64,000 bases of DNA from Micromonospora avicenniae (GCF_900156065.1 NZ_FTNF01000017.1:1-64000); one strand, 5' to 3'. Shown: positions 35,404 to 44,225, counted from the stretch's first letter. Numbers and translations: made by a program. Notes: generated from the letters alone by a model not told the origin.

Positions 35404-36054
35404 TTACTCGCCGCTGTTGTCGGCGACTGCGCCGGTCTCACCGGCTGCTGCGGTCTCGCCGGCCTCGGGGGTGGCAGACCCTTCGGCCCGCTCCCGGGGC
35501 GCCCCGCCACGGGAGGCCGTCGCGGCGACCGCGGCTGCCTTGGTGGCGCGGTGCGGCGCGAGCACCATGATCATGTTTCGGCCGTCCTGCTTCGGAGCGG
35601 CCTCGACGTACCCCAGCTCCGAGATCTCCGACTCGAGCCGACGCAGGAGCCGGTAACCCAGCTCCGGCCGACTCTGCTCGCGACCGCGGAACATGATCGT
35701 CACCTTGACCTTGTCGCCGGCCTTGAGGAACCGCACCACGTGACCCTTCTTGGTCTCGTAGTCGTGCGGATCGATCTTCGGCCGGAGCTTCATCTCCTTG
35801 ATGACGGTCTGCTGCTGGTTACGCCGCGCTTCGCGCGCCTTCAGTGCGCTCTCGTACTTGAACTTGCCGAAGTCCATGAGCTTGCACACCGGCGGGCGCG
35901 CCATCGGCGCAACCTCGACCAGGTCCAGATCGACGTCCGCGGCCAGCTGAAGGGCGCGCTCCAGTGGGACGATGCCCACCTGCTCACCCTCGGGGCCGAC
36001 CAGTCGGACCTCACGTGCCCGGATCTGCTCGTTCACGCGTGGTTCGACGCTGAT
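35404..36054 (-). CDS. infC: Translation initiation factor IF-3, ATC start
   Basis: This 216-residue factor prevents premature subunit joining and checks start codons. The N-domain contains RVNEQIRAREVRLVGPEGEQVGIV, and the C-domain contains KIDPHDYETKKGHVVRFLKAGDKVKVTIMFRGRE; a 40-residue Ala/Glu-rich tail follows. No ATG, GTG or TTG lies at a sensible distance from the strong GAGGAGG, but ATC at 36054 lies 4 bases after it and reads ISVEPRVNEQ. Non-standard infC starts are known to let IF-3 limit its own translation. GTG 36036 is the alternative but would be 22 bases from the ribosome site. Confidence 0.93.
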   Translation of the reverse strand: MSVEPRVNEQIRAREVRLVGPEGEQVGIVPLERALQLAADVDLDLVEVAPMARPPVCKLMDFGKFKYESALKAREARRNQQQTVIKEMKLRPKIDPHDYETKKGHVVRFLKAGDKVKVTIMFRGREQSRPELGYRLLRRLESEISELGYVEAAPKQDGRNMIMVLAPHRATKAAAVAATASRGGAPRERAEGSATPEAGETAAAGETGAVADNSGE

Positions 36055-36082
36055 GGGGCCTCCTCGAGTCGAGTGTTTGCCA

Positions 36083-36170
36083 GGTGCCGACCCTGCGGCT
36101 CCCGGGCGGGAGCCGACCCGGAAAGCAGAAGGCCCCGGCACATGCCAGGGCCTGCTCGACCGGTCGGCAC
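36083..36170 (-). ncRNA. Structured 5' leader of infC-rpmI-rplT
   Basis: A 9-bp closing helix (36084-36092 with 36162-36170) encloses two hairpins: an 8-bp perfect stem at 36096-36115 and an 11-bp stem with one wobble at 36130-36153. This makes a three-way junction about 30 bases before the infC ribosome site. The placement suits a ribosomal-protein (L20-type) autoregulatory leader, but no known class was matched. A weak promoter candidate, TTGTCG (36313-36308) with 18 bases to CATAGA (36289-36284), lies upstream. Confidence 0.55.
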
Positions 36171-36362
36171 GATCAAATGATCGCGCATCCGGCGCCGGGA
36201 CATGCCCGGAACCGGTGACCGGACCCGGCCACCGTAGCGGCGACTCGGGTGGGAGCAGGCGCTCCACTTTCATGGCCGCCCGATCTATGCGGACAGCCTG
36301 GTCGACTCGACAACACTACACCCTCCCCACACCCCCACCCAACCGCCCCCGGGCGGACCGGC

Positions 36363-36422
36363 GCTCTTTCACGGAAAGAGTGCCCATTCGACGCGAATTG
36401 GCCACTCTTTCCGTGAAAGAGC
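36363..36422. repeat. Long palindrome, copy 1 of the CTTTCACGGAAAG family
   Basis: GCTCTTTCACGGAAAGAGTG (36363-36382) and its exact complement (36403-36422) form a 20-bp stem around a 20-base interior that is itself partly complementary. It sits 31 bases past the stop of the PH-domain gene and upstream of the infC promoter region, so it can terminate the former. Related palindromes are at 47188-47241 and 51655-51715. Confidence 0.75.
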
Positions 36423-36453
36423 GGCCAATGCCGGTGAGGGTGGGGTGGCGGGG

Positions 36454-36927
36454 TCAGCGGTTGGGGGCGCTCTCGGTCAGGCGGTCCAGGTGGGCCTGGT
36501 GCAGGCGACGCAACGCCCGCACCCCCTCGACGGCCAACTCCTTGTCGGCGGCCTGCAGGGCGACCATCGGCATCAGGTCGTCGTCGTGCAGCTCCAGACT
36601 GGCCCAGGGCGCGCCCCGGTCGAAGCGGATGCCGCGTACGACCTCCCACGGCAGCTCGTACGAGCCGACCAGGTTGCGCACCCGGACACCCCGCGCGTCG
36701 GCCTCCACCCGGGGGCGGGTGAACAGCAGGATGCCGAGCGCGCCGAAGATGCCGAGACCGACCATGGCGAGCTGGTCGCCGCGCTGGAAGGTGCCGTAGC
36801 CGTCTCCGGTCGGGCCGTGCAGGGAAGTCGCCACCACGGAGAAGACCACCAACAGGACGGCTGCGGATGCCCAGCAGATCACCCGGATGCGCCGGGGCCG
36901 CAGACGGATCAGCTCGGGTTCGCTCAC
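36454..36927 (-). CDS. PH-domain membrane protein
   Basis: This 157-residue protein has two hydrophobic segments (about 17-38 and 53-72) followed by a small bacterial PH-like domain (about 75-140, with RVEADARGVRVRNLVGSYELPWEVVRGIRFDRGAPWASLEL). Actinobacteria carry many such proteins near riboflavin, histidine or envelope genes; no biochemical role is established. It is on the same strand as its neighbours but separated by a palindrome downstream and about 100 bases upstream. Confidence 0.8.
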   Translation of the reverse strand: MSEPELIRLRPRRIRVICWASAAVLLVVFSVVATSLHGPTGDGYGTFQRGDQLAMVGLGIFGALGILLFTRPRVEADARGVRVRNLVGSYELPWEVVRGIRFDRGAPWASLELHDDDLMPMVALQAADKELAVEGVRALRRLHQAHLDRLTESAPNR

Positions 36928-37026
36928 CCCACCAGTCTGCCACCCGCCTCCGGCACGTCCGCCGCCGCCACGCTGCCCGAGCCACGACGGACCGGACGGT
37001 GACCGCCCGAGCCGGCTGCGGCGGCG

Positions 37027-38124
37027 TCAGCGCCGGCGGGTACGGCGACCTGCGACGACTACCGCGAGCAGGGTCAGCCCCGCCCCGACCAGCACGGCGG
37101 GCTCGGCGCCCGGGCCGCCGGGCAGAAGCTCGTCCAGCAGCAACGCCCCGCCGAGCTGACCGGCCACCAGGGCCAGACCGGTGCGCAGCACCCCCGCCGA
37201 GCGGACCCCGACCACCAGGCCGGCCACGATGCCCACGCCGAGCAGGCCGCCGGTGTAGAGGTACCAGGCGTCCGGCCAGCTGGCGGGCGGCGCGGTGAGC
37301 GCGCCGGCGACGGCCGCCACGAGCAGCACCACCGGTGTGCTGACCACGAAGTTGACCGCCACGCCGGCGGCGGCCGAGCCGGCCGCGGAGACCCGACCGT
37401 TCAGCGCGGACTGCAGCGCCACCCCGACCCCACCGGCGACCGCGAGCAGGACCAGCCCGACGGCCAGCTCTCCCACCGGCTGACCGAACTGGGCCAGCGC
37501 CACCGCCGCCACGCCGAGCAGCCCGCCGGCGATCCGGGGTCCGGTGAGCGCCAGTCGGCCGACCGGGGCGAGGCCGGCCCGGTCCACCGCCAACCCGCCC
37601 AGGCTTCCCCCGGCGACCTGGGCGATGGTGAAGACGGCGACGCCGAGCACCGGCACCACGTACGCGCCGAGCACCACGATCGCCGCGCCACCCAACCCGC
37701 CCAGGTAGGACCACCAGGGCAGCCGGGCCCGGCGCAGCGCGGCGAGCCCGGTACGCATCGACGGCAGGACCACGAGCCCGAGGGCCACCAGCAGGGTGCC
37801 GCCGAGGTTGTTGACCACCGCGGCGAGGGTCGGTTCGCCGACCCGGGCGCCCAACTCGCCGTTGGCCGCGCCCTGCGCCGCCGAGGCGACGCCGGCAACG
37901 GCCACGAGGGAGAGGGCCACCCATACCGGCAGGGGTCTCGTGGCTGGCGGGACCGGTCGCGGCGGAGCGACGCCCGGGGTGGCCGGGCGCGAACCGGACC
38001 CCGCCGGCCGCACGGGCTCCCCTCCGGGCGACCGTGGACCGGGCTGCGCCGGAGGCGACGCCGCTGCGGGTTCCGGGCAGGGCGGGGCCGGCTCCGGCAC
38101 GGCCGCCGGAGGCGTCGCCGTCAC
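37027..38124 (-). CDS. YdcZ-type DMT-superfamily transporter
   Basis: This 365-residue protein has a Pro/Ala-rich cytoplasmic N-terminus of about 65 residues and then about ten hydrophobic helices forming two similar halves (each with a NGELGARVGEP / NGRVSAAGSA type motif, as in the duplicated YdcZ/DUF606 family). Substrate is unknown. Its GTG start overlaps the hisG stop by four bases (GTGA 38121-38124), so it is translated with the histidine genes, which could hint at a metabolite link but proves nothing. Confidence 0.78.
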   Translation of the reverse strand: MTATPPAAVPEPAPPCPEPAAASPPAQPGPRSPGGEPVRPAGSGSRPATPGVAPPRPVPPATRPLPVWVALSLVAVAGVASAAQGAANGELGARVGEPTLAAVVNNLGGTLLVALGLVVLPSMRTGLAALRRARLPWWSYLGGLGGAAIVVLGAYVVPVLGVAVFTIAQVAGGSLGGLAVDRAGLAPVGRLALTGPRIAGGLLGVAAVALAQFGQPVGELAVGLVLLAVAGGVGVALQSALNGRVSAAGSAAAGVAVNFVVSTPVVLLVAAVAGALTAPPASWPDAWYLYTGGLLGVGIVAGLVVGVRSAGVLRTGLALVAGQLGGALLLDELLPGGPGAEPAVLVGAGLTLLAVVVAGRRTRRR

Positions 38125-38966
38125 AGCCGGCAGGCGTGGATGTTGGTGACGAGGATCGCCCGGGCGCCGAGCTCGTAGAGCTCGTCCATGATCCGGTGTA
38201 CGTCGTCGCGGAGCACCATCGCCTGCACCGCGACCCAGCCCTCCCGGTGCAACGGTGACACCGTCGGCGACTCGATGCCCGGGGTGAGCGAGCTGGCCCG
38301 GTCCAGCAGGCCGGCCGGCACGTCGTACGCGAGCATCACGTAACGGCGGGCCACCAGCACCCCGTGCAGGCGACGCAGCAGCTGCTCGGCCTGCGAGTGC
38401 GCCGGGGCGCCGGCGCGGCGTACGAGCACCGCCGACGAGCGCAGCAGCGGCTCGCCGAAGACGACGAGGCCGGCCTGGCGCAGGGTCGCACCGGTCTCGA
38501 CCACGTCCGCCACCACGTCGGCGACACCCAGTCGTACGGCGTTCTCCACCGCGCCGTCGAGCCGGATCACGTCGGCCTTCACATCCAGCTCGCTGAGGTG
38601 CCGCTGGACCAGCCCCGGGTACGCGGTGGCGACCCGGTGCCCGCCCAGGTCCTGCACGGAGTCGATGTCCTCGGGGCGGGCGGCGAACCGGAAGGTGGCC
38701 TGGCCGAAGGCGAGGTCCATCACCTCCTCGGCCACCGCGCCCGAGTCGATGAGCAGGTCCCGGCCGGTGATGCCGAGGTCCAGGTCACCGGAGCCGACGT
38801 AGGTGGCGATGTCCTTCGGTCGCAGGTAGAAGAACTCGATGTCGTTGGGCTCGTCCCGGCAGACCAGGTCCTTCGGGTCGGTGCGCTGGCGGTAGCCCGC
38901 CTCGCGCAGCATCTGGGCGGCCGGCTCGGCGAGGGTGCCCTTGTTGGGAATGGCGACACGCAGCAT
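38121..38966 (-). CDS. hisG: ATP phosphoribosyltransferase (long form)
   Basis: This 281-residue first enzyme of histidine synthesis joins ATP and PRPP. The N-terminal LRVAIPNKGTLAEPA, the ADVVADVVETGATLRQAGL PRPP-binding loop and a C-terminal regulatory ACT-like domain (about 210-281) identify the long, histidine-inhibited form, which does not need HisZ. It lies 46 bases downstream of hisE. Confidence 0.96.
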   Translation of the reverse strand: MLRVAIPNKGTLAEPAAQMLREAGYRQRTDPKDLVCRDEPNDIEFFYLRPKDIATYVGSGDLDLGITGRDLLIDSGAVAEEVMDLAFGQATFRFAARPEDIDSVQDLGGHRVATAYPGLVQRHLSELDVKADVIRLDGAVENAVRLGVADVVADVVETGATLRQAGLVVFGEPLLRSSAVLVRRAGAPAHSQAEQLLRRLHGVLVARRYVMLAYDVPAGLLDRASSLTPGIESPTVSPLHREGWVAVQAMVLRDDVHRIMDELYELGARAILVTNIHACRL

Positions 38967-39012
38967 GACGGAGTGCTCCTAGCAGTCGGTTCTGGTCGAC
39001 GACGGGACGCAC

Positions 39013-39276
39013 TCACAGATGTCGGTAGACGTCCTTCAGTTCGAGCCCGGTGGCGAGCATCAGCACCTGGGTCTGGTAGAGCAGCTGGGAGATCTCCTCG
39101 GCGGCCCGCTCCCGGCCCTCGTGCTCGGCGGCCATCCACGACTCGGCCGCCTCCTCGACGACCTTCTTGCCGATGAAGTGCACGCCCCGCTCAAGGGCGG
39201 CGACGGTGCCCGAGCCGGAAGTGCCGGCCGCGGCCTTGGCCTGCAGCTCGGCGAACAACTCCTCGAACGTCTTCAC
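39013..39276 (-). CDS. hisE: Phosphoribosyl-ATP pyrophosphatase
   Basis: This 87-residue MazG-like all-alpha enzyme does the second step of histidine synthesis. The metal-binding KKVVEEAAESWMAAEHE and the following EEISQLLYQTQVLML are the family signature. It is a stand-alone enzyme, as in other actinobacteria, paired with hisG rather than fused to HisI. Confidence 0.95.
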   Translation of the reverse strand: MKTFEELFAELQAKAAAGTSGSGTVAALERGVHFIGKKVVEEAAESWMAAEHEGRERAAEEISQLLYQTQVLMLATGLELKDVYRHL

Positions 39277-39375
39277 GCCGCGATTCTTCCAGCTTCCCGG
39301 ACCGGTGGCGCGCCCCGGGTCGAGGCACGGCGTTTCCTACCGCCTTCGGAGCCGGCGGCTCGGACCCGGCCGGCG

Positions 39376-40065
39376 TCAGCCCGCCGTCGACGCGAGAAAA
39401 TCCCACACCACCTGGTGGAACTCGGCCGGGCGGGCGGTGTGCACCGCGTGCCCGCCGTCGATCCGGGCCAGGCGGGCGGCGGGAATCCGGTCGGCCATCC
39501 GCGCCAGCTCGCGCTGCGGCAGATGACTGGCGGCCCCGCCGGCGACCAGCAGCGTCGGTGACGTGATCTGCGTCAACCTCTCCCACCAGTCGGGAGGCGG
39601 GTCGTTCAACTCGGCCACCACCGCGGTCCGGGCCGCCCAGTCGTAGGGCGGCTCCACGGCGGGCCGGTCGGGCAGCCGCAGGCCCAGCGGCACCGGTGGC
39701 GGCGGCTCCGCCAGCACCAGCGCGGCGACCCGCTCCGGGTGCGCCTGCGCGAGCAGGTACGCCGCCACCGCACCGGAGGAGTGACCGAGCAGGGTGACCC
39801 GGGGCAGCGCGAGGGCGTCGAGGAACGCCAGCACGTCGTCGCGTAACAACTCCAGCCCGTACCGGCCGGGACGGTCGGTGGCTCCGAAACCGCGCAGGTC
39901 CGGGGCGTACGTCCGGACGCCGTCGAGCGCGCCGGCCAGCCCGGACCAGGTCGCGCCGGTCGTCGCACCGCCGTGCAGCGCGACCAGCGGTCGCCCGTCG
40001 GCCGGGCCCCAGACGCGGTACGCCATGCGCAGGCCGGGCAGCTCAACGTGCTCGATGCGGCTCAC
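39376..40065 (-). CDS. Alpha/beta hydrolase
   Basis: This is a 229-residue hydrolase of the alpha/beta fold. The nucleophile elbow is GHSSG in LLGHSSGAVAAYLL (about residue 95), the oxyanion region is LVALHGGATTGATW, and the catalytic histidine is likely in IDGGHAVHTARPAEFHQ near the C-terminus. The cap domain is short. Substrate is not predictable. It lies between hisE and the riboflavin operon but is separated from the latter by a strong terminator. Confidence 0.85.
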   Translation of the reverse strand: MSRIEHVELPGLRMAYRVWGPADGRPLVALHGGATTGATWSGLAGALDGVRTYAPDLRGFGATDRPGRYGLELLRDDVLAFLDALALPRVTLLGHSSGAVAAYLLAQAHPERVAALVLAEPPPPVPLGLRLPDRPAVEPPYDWAARTAVVAELNDPPPDWWERLTQITSPTLLVAGGAASHLPQRELARMADRIPAARLARIDGGHAVHTARPAEFHQVVWDFLASTAG

Positions 40066-40099
40066 CGGCGGATTTTGTCACGCCGCAACCGGGACGCCG

Positions 40100-40146
40100 A
40101 CGAGTGGCGGCCCCGGGGTTGATGTTCCCCCGGGGCCGCCACTCGT
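40100..40146 (-). terminator. Terminator of the riboflavin operon
   Basis: A perfect 19-bp stem (40100-40118 with 40128-40146) with a 9-base loop begins 12 bases beyond the ribH stop codon. Confidence 0.75.
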
Positions 40147-40157
40147 GTCGTTGGCGC

Positions 40158-40658
40158 TCAGCCGGTAAAGCCGACCCGGTGGCCGTTGGCGACGCCGACC
40201 GACCGGACGGCCAGCGCCGCGTCGAGCGCGGCGACGGTGGCCGCCCAGCCCTTGTCCTCCGCCGAGCCGGGCAGGCCGGCCCGGTCCCGGGCCTGCTCCA
40301 GGTTGTCCACGGTGAGCACACCGTGCGCGACCGGCTTCCCCTCGTCGAGCGCGACCCGGGTCAGTCCGTCGGTGACCGAACGGGAGACGTACTCGAAGTG
40401 GGCGGTGGCGCCACGGATCACCACGCCGAGCGCGACCACCACGTCGAAGCGACGGGCCATGGCCTGCGCCACCACCGGGATCTCGACCGAGCCGGCGACC
40501 CGGGCGACCACCGCACGGGCACCGCAGGCCTCGGCGGCCGCGACCGCCCGCTCGACCATGTGGTCGGTCAACTCGCCGTGCCAGCGCGCGGCGACCACAC
40601 CCACCGTCATTCCGGTCGCGTCAACGGGCGCCGTCGTGGGCTCCCCGAATCCCGCCAT
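40158..40658 (-). CDS. ribH: 6,7-dimethyl-8-ribityllumazine synthase
   Basis: This 166-residue penultimate enzyme of riboflavin synthesis condenses the ribityl-uracil with dihydroxybutanone phosphate. VVALGVVIRGATAHFEYVSRSVTDGL is the substrate-binding signature with the catalytic His. ATG 40658 is chosen: CGGAG lies 8 bases upstream and only two bases separate it from the ribBA stop. It is the last gene of the operon. Confidence 0.96.
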   Translation of the reverse strand: MAGFGEPTTAPVDATGMTVGVVAARWHGELTDHMVERAVAAAEACGARAVVARVAGSVEIPVVAQAMARRFDVVVALGVVIRGATAHFEYVSRSVTDGLTRVALDEGKPVAHGVLTVDNLEQARDRAGLPGSAEDKGWAATVAALDAALAVRSVGVANGHRVGFTG

Positions 40659-40660
40659 GT

Positions 40661-41923
40661 CTATGCTCCGATCTCGTCGCCGGCGGACACCTTGCCGACC
40701 GGCGCCTCGGTGACGTCGTCCAACTCCAACAGGTGTCCCATCCGGTCCCGCTTGGTACGCAGGTACCGCACGTTCTCCGGGTGGGGACGCACCGGCAGCG
40801 GTTCCCGGCCGGTGATCGTCAGGCCGTACCCCTCCAGCCCGGCCCGCTTCGCCGGGTTGTTGGTGAGCAGCCGCATGGACCGCACCCCGAGGTCGTAGAG
40901 GATCTGCGCGCCGGTGCCGTAGTCCCGGGCATCGGCCGGCAGGCCGAGGTCCAGGTTGGCGTCCACGGTGTCCCGGCCCAGGTCCTGCAACTGGTAGGCC
41001 TGAAGCTTGTGCAGCAGCCCGATGCCCCGCCCCTCGTGGCCGCGCATGTAGAGCACCACTCCGCGCCCCTCGCGGGCGACCCGCGCCAGCGCGGCGTCGA
41101 GCTGCGGACCGCAGTCGCAGCGCAGCGAGCCGAAGACGTCTCCGGTGAGGCACTCGGAGTGCACCCGGACCACGACGTCCTTCCCGTCGCCGATCTCGCC
41201 GTACACCATCGCGACGTGCTCGGCGGCGTCGTGCGTGCTGCGGTACCCGATCGCCCGGAAGACCCCGTGCCGGGTCGGCATCCGCGCGTCGGCGACCTGC
41301 TCGATCTGCTTCTCCGTCCGCCGCCGGTACGCGATCAGGTCGGCGATGGTGATCATCGTCAGCGAGTGCTCGGCGGAGAACTTCTCCAGGTCCGGCACCC
41401 GCATCATGGTGCCGTCGTCGTTGACCATCTCGCAGAGCACGCCGGCCGGGTGCAGGCCGGCCAGCCGGGTGAGGTCGATGGCCGCCTCGGTGTGTCCGGG
41501 ACGGCGCAGCACCCCGCCCTGCCGGGCCCGCAGCGGCACCACGTGCCCCGGCCGGGCCAGGTCGGCCGGGCCGGTGCTCGGGTCGGCGAGCAGCCGGATC
41601 GTGTGTGCCCGGTCGGCCGCCGAGATGCCGGTGGTGACGCCCTCCCGGGCGTCCACGGTCACCGTGTACGCGGTGCCCCGCCGGTCCTGGTTGGTGTGGT
41701 GCATCGGCGGCAGGTCGAGTCGGTCGGCCTCGCTCTCGACGAGCGGCACGCAGATGAAACCGGAGGTGTGCCGGACCATGAACGCGACCAGCTCCGGAGT
41801 GGCCAGCTCGGCCGCGAAGATCAGATCGCCCTCGTTCTCGCGGTCGGCGTCGTCTACCACGACGACGGGCCGCCCCGCGGCGATGTCCGCGATCGCCTGC
41901 TCGATGGTGCCAAAGGTGGTCAT
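40661..41923 (-). CDS. ribBA: Bifunctional DHBP synthase / GTP cyclohydrolase II
   Basis: This is a 420-residue fusion. Residues 1-205 are the RibB part, with DDADRENEGDLIFAAE and HTSGFICVPL; residues 210-420 are the RibA part, with zinc cysteines in HSECLTGDVFGSLRCDCG and RGHEGRGIGLLHKLQAYQLQD. It provides both precursors of lumazine. ATG 41923 follows GGAGG by 7 bases and overlaps the stop of the preceding small ORF by four bases. Confidence 0.97.
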   Translation of the reverse strand: MTTFGTIEQAIADIAAGRPVVVVDDADRENEGDLIFAAELATPELVAFMVRHTSGFICVPLVESEADRLDLPPMHHTNQDRRGTAYTVTVDAREGVTTGISAADRAHTIRLLADPSTGPADLARPGHVVPLRARQGGVLRRPGHTEAAIDLTRLAGLHPAGVLCEMVNDDGTMMRVPDLEKFSAEHSLTMITIADLIAYRRRTEKQIEQVADARMPTRHGVFRAIGYRSTHDAAEHVAMVYGEIGDGKDVVVRVHSECLTGDVFGSLRCDCGPQLDAALARVAREGRGVVLYMRGHEGRGIGLLHKLQAYQLQDLGRDTVDANLDLGLPADARDYGTGAQILYDLGVRSMRLLTNNPAKRAGLEGYGLTITGREPLPVRPHPENVRYLRTKRDRMGHLLELDDVTEAPVGKVSAGDEIGA

Positions 41924-42078
41924 GCCACGGCCTCCGGGTAGGTGGACGGGATCGAAGAGCGGACCGGCCGCAGCGCCTGCGACGTACGCCACCGGCTGGC
42001 GACGCCCCAGGCGCAGAACGCGCCGTAGTTGAAGTACTCGGCCGCCCGATCGCCGGGCAGCCAACTCTGCGCGCTCAT
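41920..42078 (-). CDS. 52-residue ORF coupled inside the riboflavin operon
   Basis: It overlaps the ribE stop by one base (TGATG at 42080-42076) and the ribBA start by four (ATGA 41923-41920), so it is placed exactly as a translated operon member. Nearly all of its codons end in G or C, as in real genes here. The product begins MSAQSWLPGDRAAEYFNYG and contains an aromatic AFCAWGVASRW segment but no full membrane helix. No family was recognised. In Streptomyces and Corynebacterium this place holds the riboflavin transporter RibM, so it may be an unrelated small protein or a remnant. Confidence 0.6.
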   Translation of the reverse strand: MSAQSWLPGDRAAEYFNYGAFCAWGVASRWRTSQALRPVRSSIPSTYPEAVA

Positions 42079-42752
42079 CAGCCGGCCTCGCCGGGTGAGC
42101 CGACCCCGCCGGGGCCGGTGATCGAGACGCCGGGCAGCGCCCCGGGCTCGCCGGTAGCCAGCCGGTCGCCGAGCAGCCGCTCGACGTACTTGGCCACCAC
42201 GTCCACCTCGAGGTTCACCGGGTCGCCCACCTCGCGCGCGCCGAGGGTGGTGAGCTTCAGCGTCGTGGGGATCAGCCCCACCGAGAACCAGTCCGGGCCG
42301 ACGGCGGCCACCGTCAGCGACACGCCGTCGACGGTGATCGAACCCTTCTCCACCACGTACCGGGACAGGTGCGCGGGTAGCCGGAAACGGACCGTCTCCC
42401 ACTGCTCCGCCGGCTCCCGGGAGAGCACCTCGCCGACCCCGTCGACGTGTCCCTGCACCAGGTGCCCACCGAGCCGGCTGCCCAGCGTCGCGGCGCGCTC
42501 CAGGTTCAGCGGGGCGCCGGGGCGCAGCGTGCCGAGCGCCGAGCGGCGCAGGGTCTCGCCCATCACGTCCGCCGTGAAGACGCCCGCGTCGACGTCGACC
42601 ACCGTCAGGCAGACGCCGTTGACGGAGATGGAGTCACCATGCCGGGCGTCGGCGGTGACCAGCGGGCCGCGGACGGCGACCAGCGCCGAGTCTCCCGCGG
42701 TCGCCGTCACAGCGACCACCTCACCCAACTCTTCGACGATGCCGGTGAACAT
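42078..42752 (-). CDS. ribE: Riboflavin synthase, alpha chain
   Basis: This 224-residue protein has two lumazine-binding barrel repeats (about 1-97 and 98-200), beginning with MFTGIVEELGEV and GHLVQGHVDGVGEV. It dismutates two lumazines to riboflavin. It starts two bases after the ribD stop. The C-terminal 20 residues are a Gly/Pro-rich tail. Confidence 0.96.
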   Translation of the reverse strand: MFTGIVEELGEVVAVTATAGDSALVAVRGPLVTADARHGDSISVNGVCLTVVDVDAGVFTADVMGETLRRSALGTLRPGAPLNLERAATLGSRLGGHLVQGHVDGVGEVLSREPAEQWETVRFRLPAHLSRYVVEKGSITVDGVSLTVAAVGPDWFSVGLIPTTLKLTTLGAREVGDPVNLEVDVVAKYVERLLGDRLATGEPGALPGVSITGPGGVGSPGEAG

Positions 42753-42753
42753 G

Positions 42754-43815
42754 TCAGCCCTCCCTCTTACGGGGCAGCGCGGTGATCCGTAGATCCGGAC
42801 CGATCTGCGTAACGTCGATCAACTCAAGATCGATGGCCTCAGCGATGGTCGTCACACCCGCGTCGATGAGCGCGGCCGGTCCGGCGCCGAGCAGCCGGGG
42901 CGCGACGTACCCGACGATCTTGTCGACCAGCCCCTGCGCCAGGAACGCACCGGCCAGCCGGGGCCCGCCCTCCAGCAGCACCGCCCGCACGCCGCGCTGG
43001 TGCAACTCGGCGAGGAGCGCCGGCAGGTCGACCCGGCCGTCCTTGCCGGCGCCGACCTCCGCCACGGTGGCGATCCAGGTCCGGGCCGCGCCGTCGCGGA
43101 CCCGGGCGTCGGCGGGGGTACGTCCCTCGCTGTCCACCACCACGCGCAGCGGCTGGCGGATGGCGAGGCTGCCGTCGCGCAGGTTCCGGGCGGTGAGCCG
43201 GGGGTCGTCGGCGAGCACGGTGCCCACCCCGGCGACGACCGCGTCGACGGTGCCACGCAGCGCGTGCACGTCGATCCGGGCGGCTTCCGAGGTGATCCAC
43301 ATGCTGGTGCCGTCGGCCGCCGCCGAACGCCCGTCCAGCGTCGCGGCGTACTTCCAGATCACGTACGGCCAGCCCCGGCGCATCGAGGTCAGCCAGGCGA
43401 TGTTGCCGGCCTCCGCCTCGCTGGTGCGTACGCCCAGGTCGACCCGGACGCCGGCGGCGCGCAGGGTGGCGGCGCCGCCCGAGGCCACCGGGTTCGGGTC
43501 GGGCACGGCGATCACCACTCGGGCGACCCCGGCCTGGATGAGCGCGAGACTGCAGGGGCCGGTGCGACCGGTGTGGTCGCAGGGCTCCAGCGTGACCACC
43601 GCGGTGCCGCCCCGGGCGCGTTCGCCGGCCTGCGCGAGCGCGACGATCTCGGCGTGCGGCCCGCCCGCGTACGCGTGGAAGCCCTCGCCGACGACCTCGC
43701 CCTCGGCGTCGAGCAGCACGCACCCGACCACCGGATTGGGGCTGGTCGTGCCGAGTCCGCGCGCACCGAGTTCGATCGCACGACGCATCGCCTCGTCGAC
43801 GGAGACGCTCGCCAT
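42754..43815 (-). CDS. ribD: Bifunctional deaminase/reductase of riboflavin synthesis
   Basis: This is a 353-residue protein. The N-terminal zinc deaminase (about 5-140) has HAEIVAL and LEPCDHTGRTGPC, and the C-terminal reductase (about 150-350) has PYVIWKYAATLDGRSAAADG and VLLEGGPRLAGAF. It converts the pyrimidine product of GTP cyclohydrolase II in two steps. ATG 43815 is chosen by family alignment; the ribosome site AAGGCGA is weak, which would suit riboswitch control of translation. It is the first gene of the operon. Confidence 0.96.
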   Translation of the reverse strand: MASVSVDEAMRRAIELGARGLGTTSPNPVVGCVLLDAEGEVVGEGFHAYAGGPHAEIVALAQAGERARGGTAVVTLEPCDHTGRTGPCSLALIQAGVARVVIAVPDPNPVASGGAATLRAAGVRVDLGVRTSEAEAGNIAWLTSMRRGWPYVIWKYAATLDGRSAAADGTSMWITSEAARIDVHALRGTVDAVVAGVGTVLADDPRLTARNLRDGSLAIRQPLRVVVDSEGRTPADARVRDGAARTWIATVAEVGAGKDGRVDLPALLAELHQRGVRAVLLEGGPRLAGAFLAQGLVDKIVGYVAPRLLGAGPAALIDAGVTTIAEAIDLELIDVTQIGPDLRITALPRKREG

Positions 43816-43980
43816 TCGCCTTGTCCCTGCCTTCTCGCTCGCCGGTGGCGCGCGGGCGGGGTCGGGAGGCGGCATCGGGCCGCGGGCGTGCGGCGGCGGA
43901 GATCCGGGTACGGCACAGCCGACCCGCAGGGGTGACAGGGCACGCCGAGGTCGGCGGCCGGGCACACCCGTCCGTCCCGC

Positions 43981-44147
43981 GCGCTGTCTCCCATCCGGAC
44001 TGTCTGGGGCGGGATGTCCCGCTCCCAACCGTCGGCCCCGGATTCACACCAGGTCCACCGGGCGGCAGAGCCGACCGGGTCGCGGGCTGACCACGGTCTC
44101 GCCGTGGATCACCGCCGGTTCGGAATTTCACCGAGTCCCGCCAGCGC
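43981..44147 (-). promoter_or_regulatory. FMN riboswitch (RFN element) upstream of ribD
   Basis: On the minus strand the region reads, in order, CTCGGTGAAATTCCGAACCG (near 44135), GGTGTGAATCCGGGGCCGAC (near 44050) and CAGTCCGGATGGGAGA at the end (near 43990), the conserved blocks of the RFN aptamer. It binds FMN and would lower expression of ribD-E-BA-H. The 165 bases between the aptamer and ribD form the expression platform; no clear terminator with a T tract was seen in it, so control could be translational or Rho-linked. Confidence 0.93.
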
Positions 44148-44225
44148 GTGGTGGGTACAGGGAAGTCTTACACGCCGACCGGCTGCAGCCGCCACCTGGG
44201 CGAGGTAGTTCACACCCGGGCCGGC

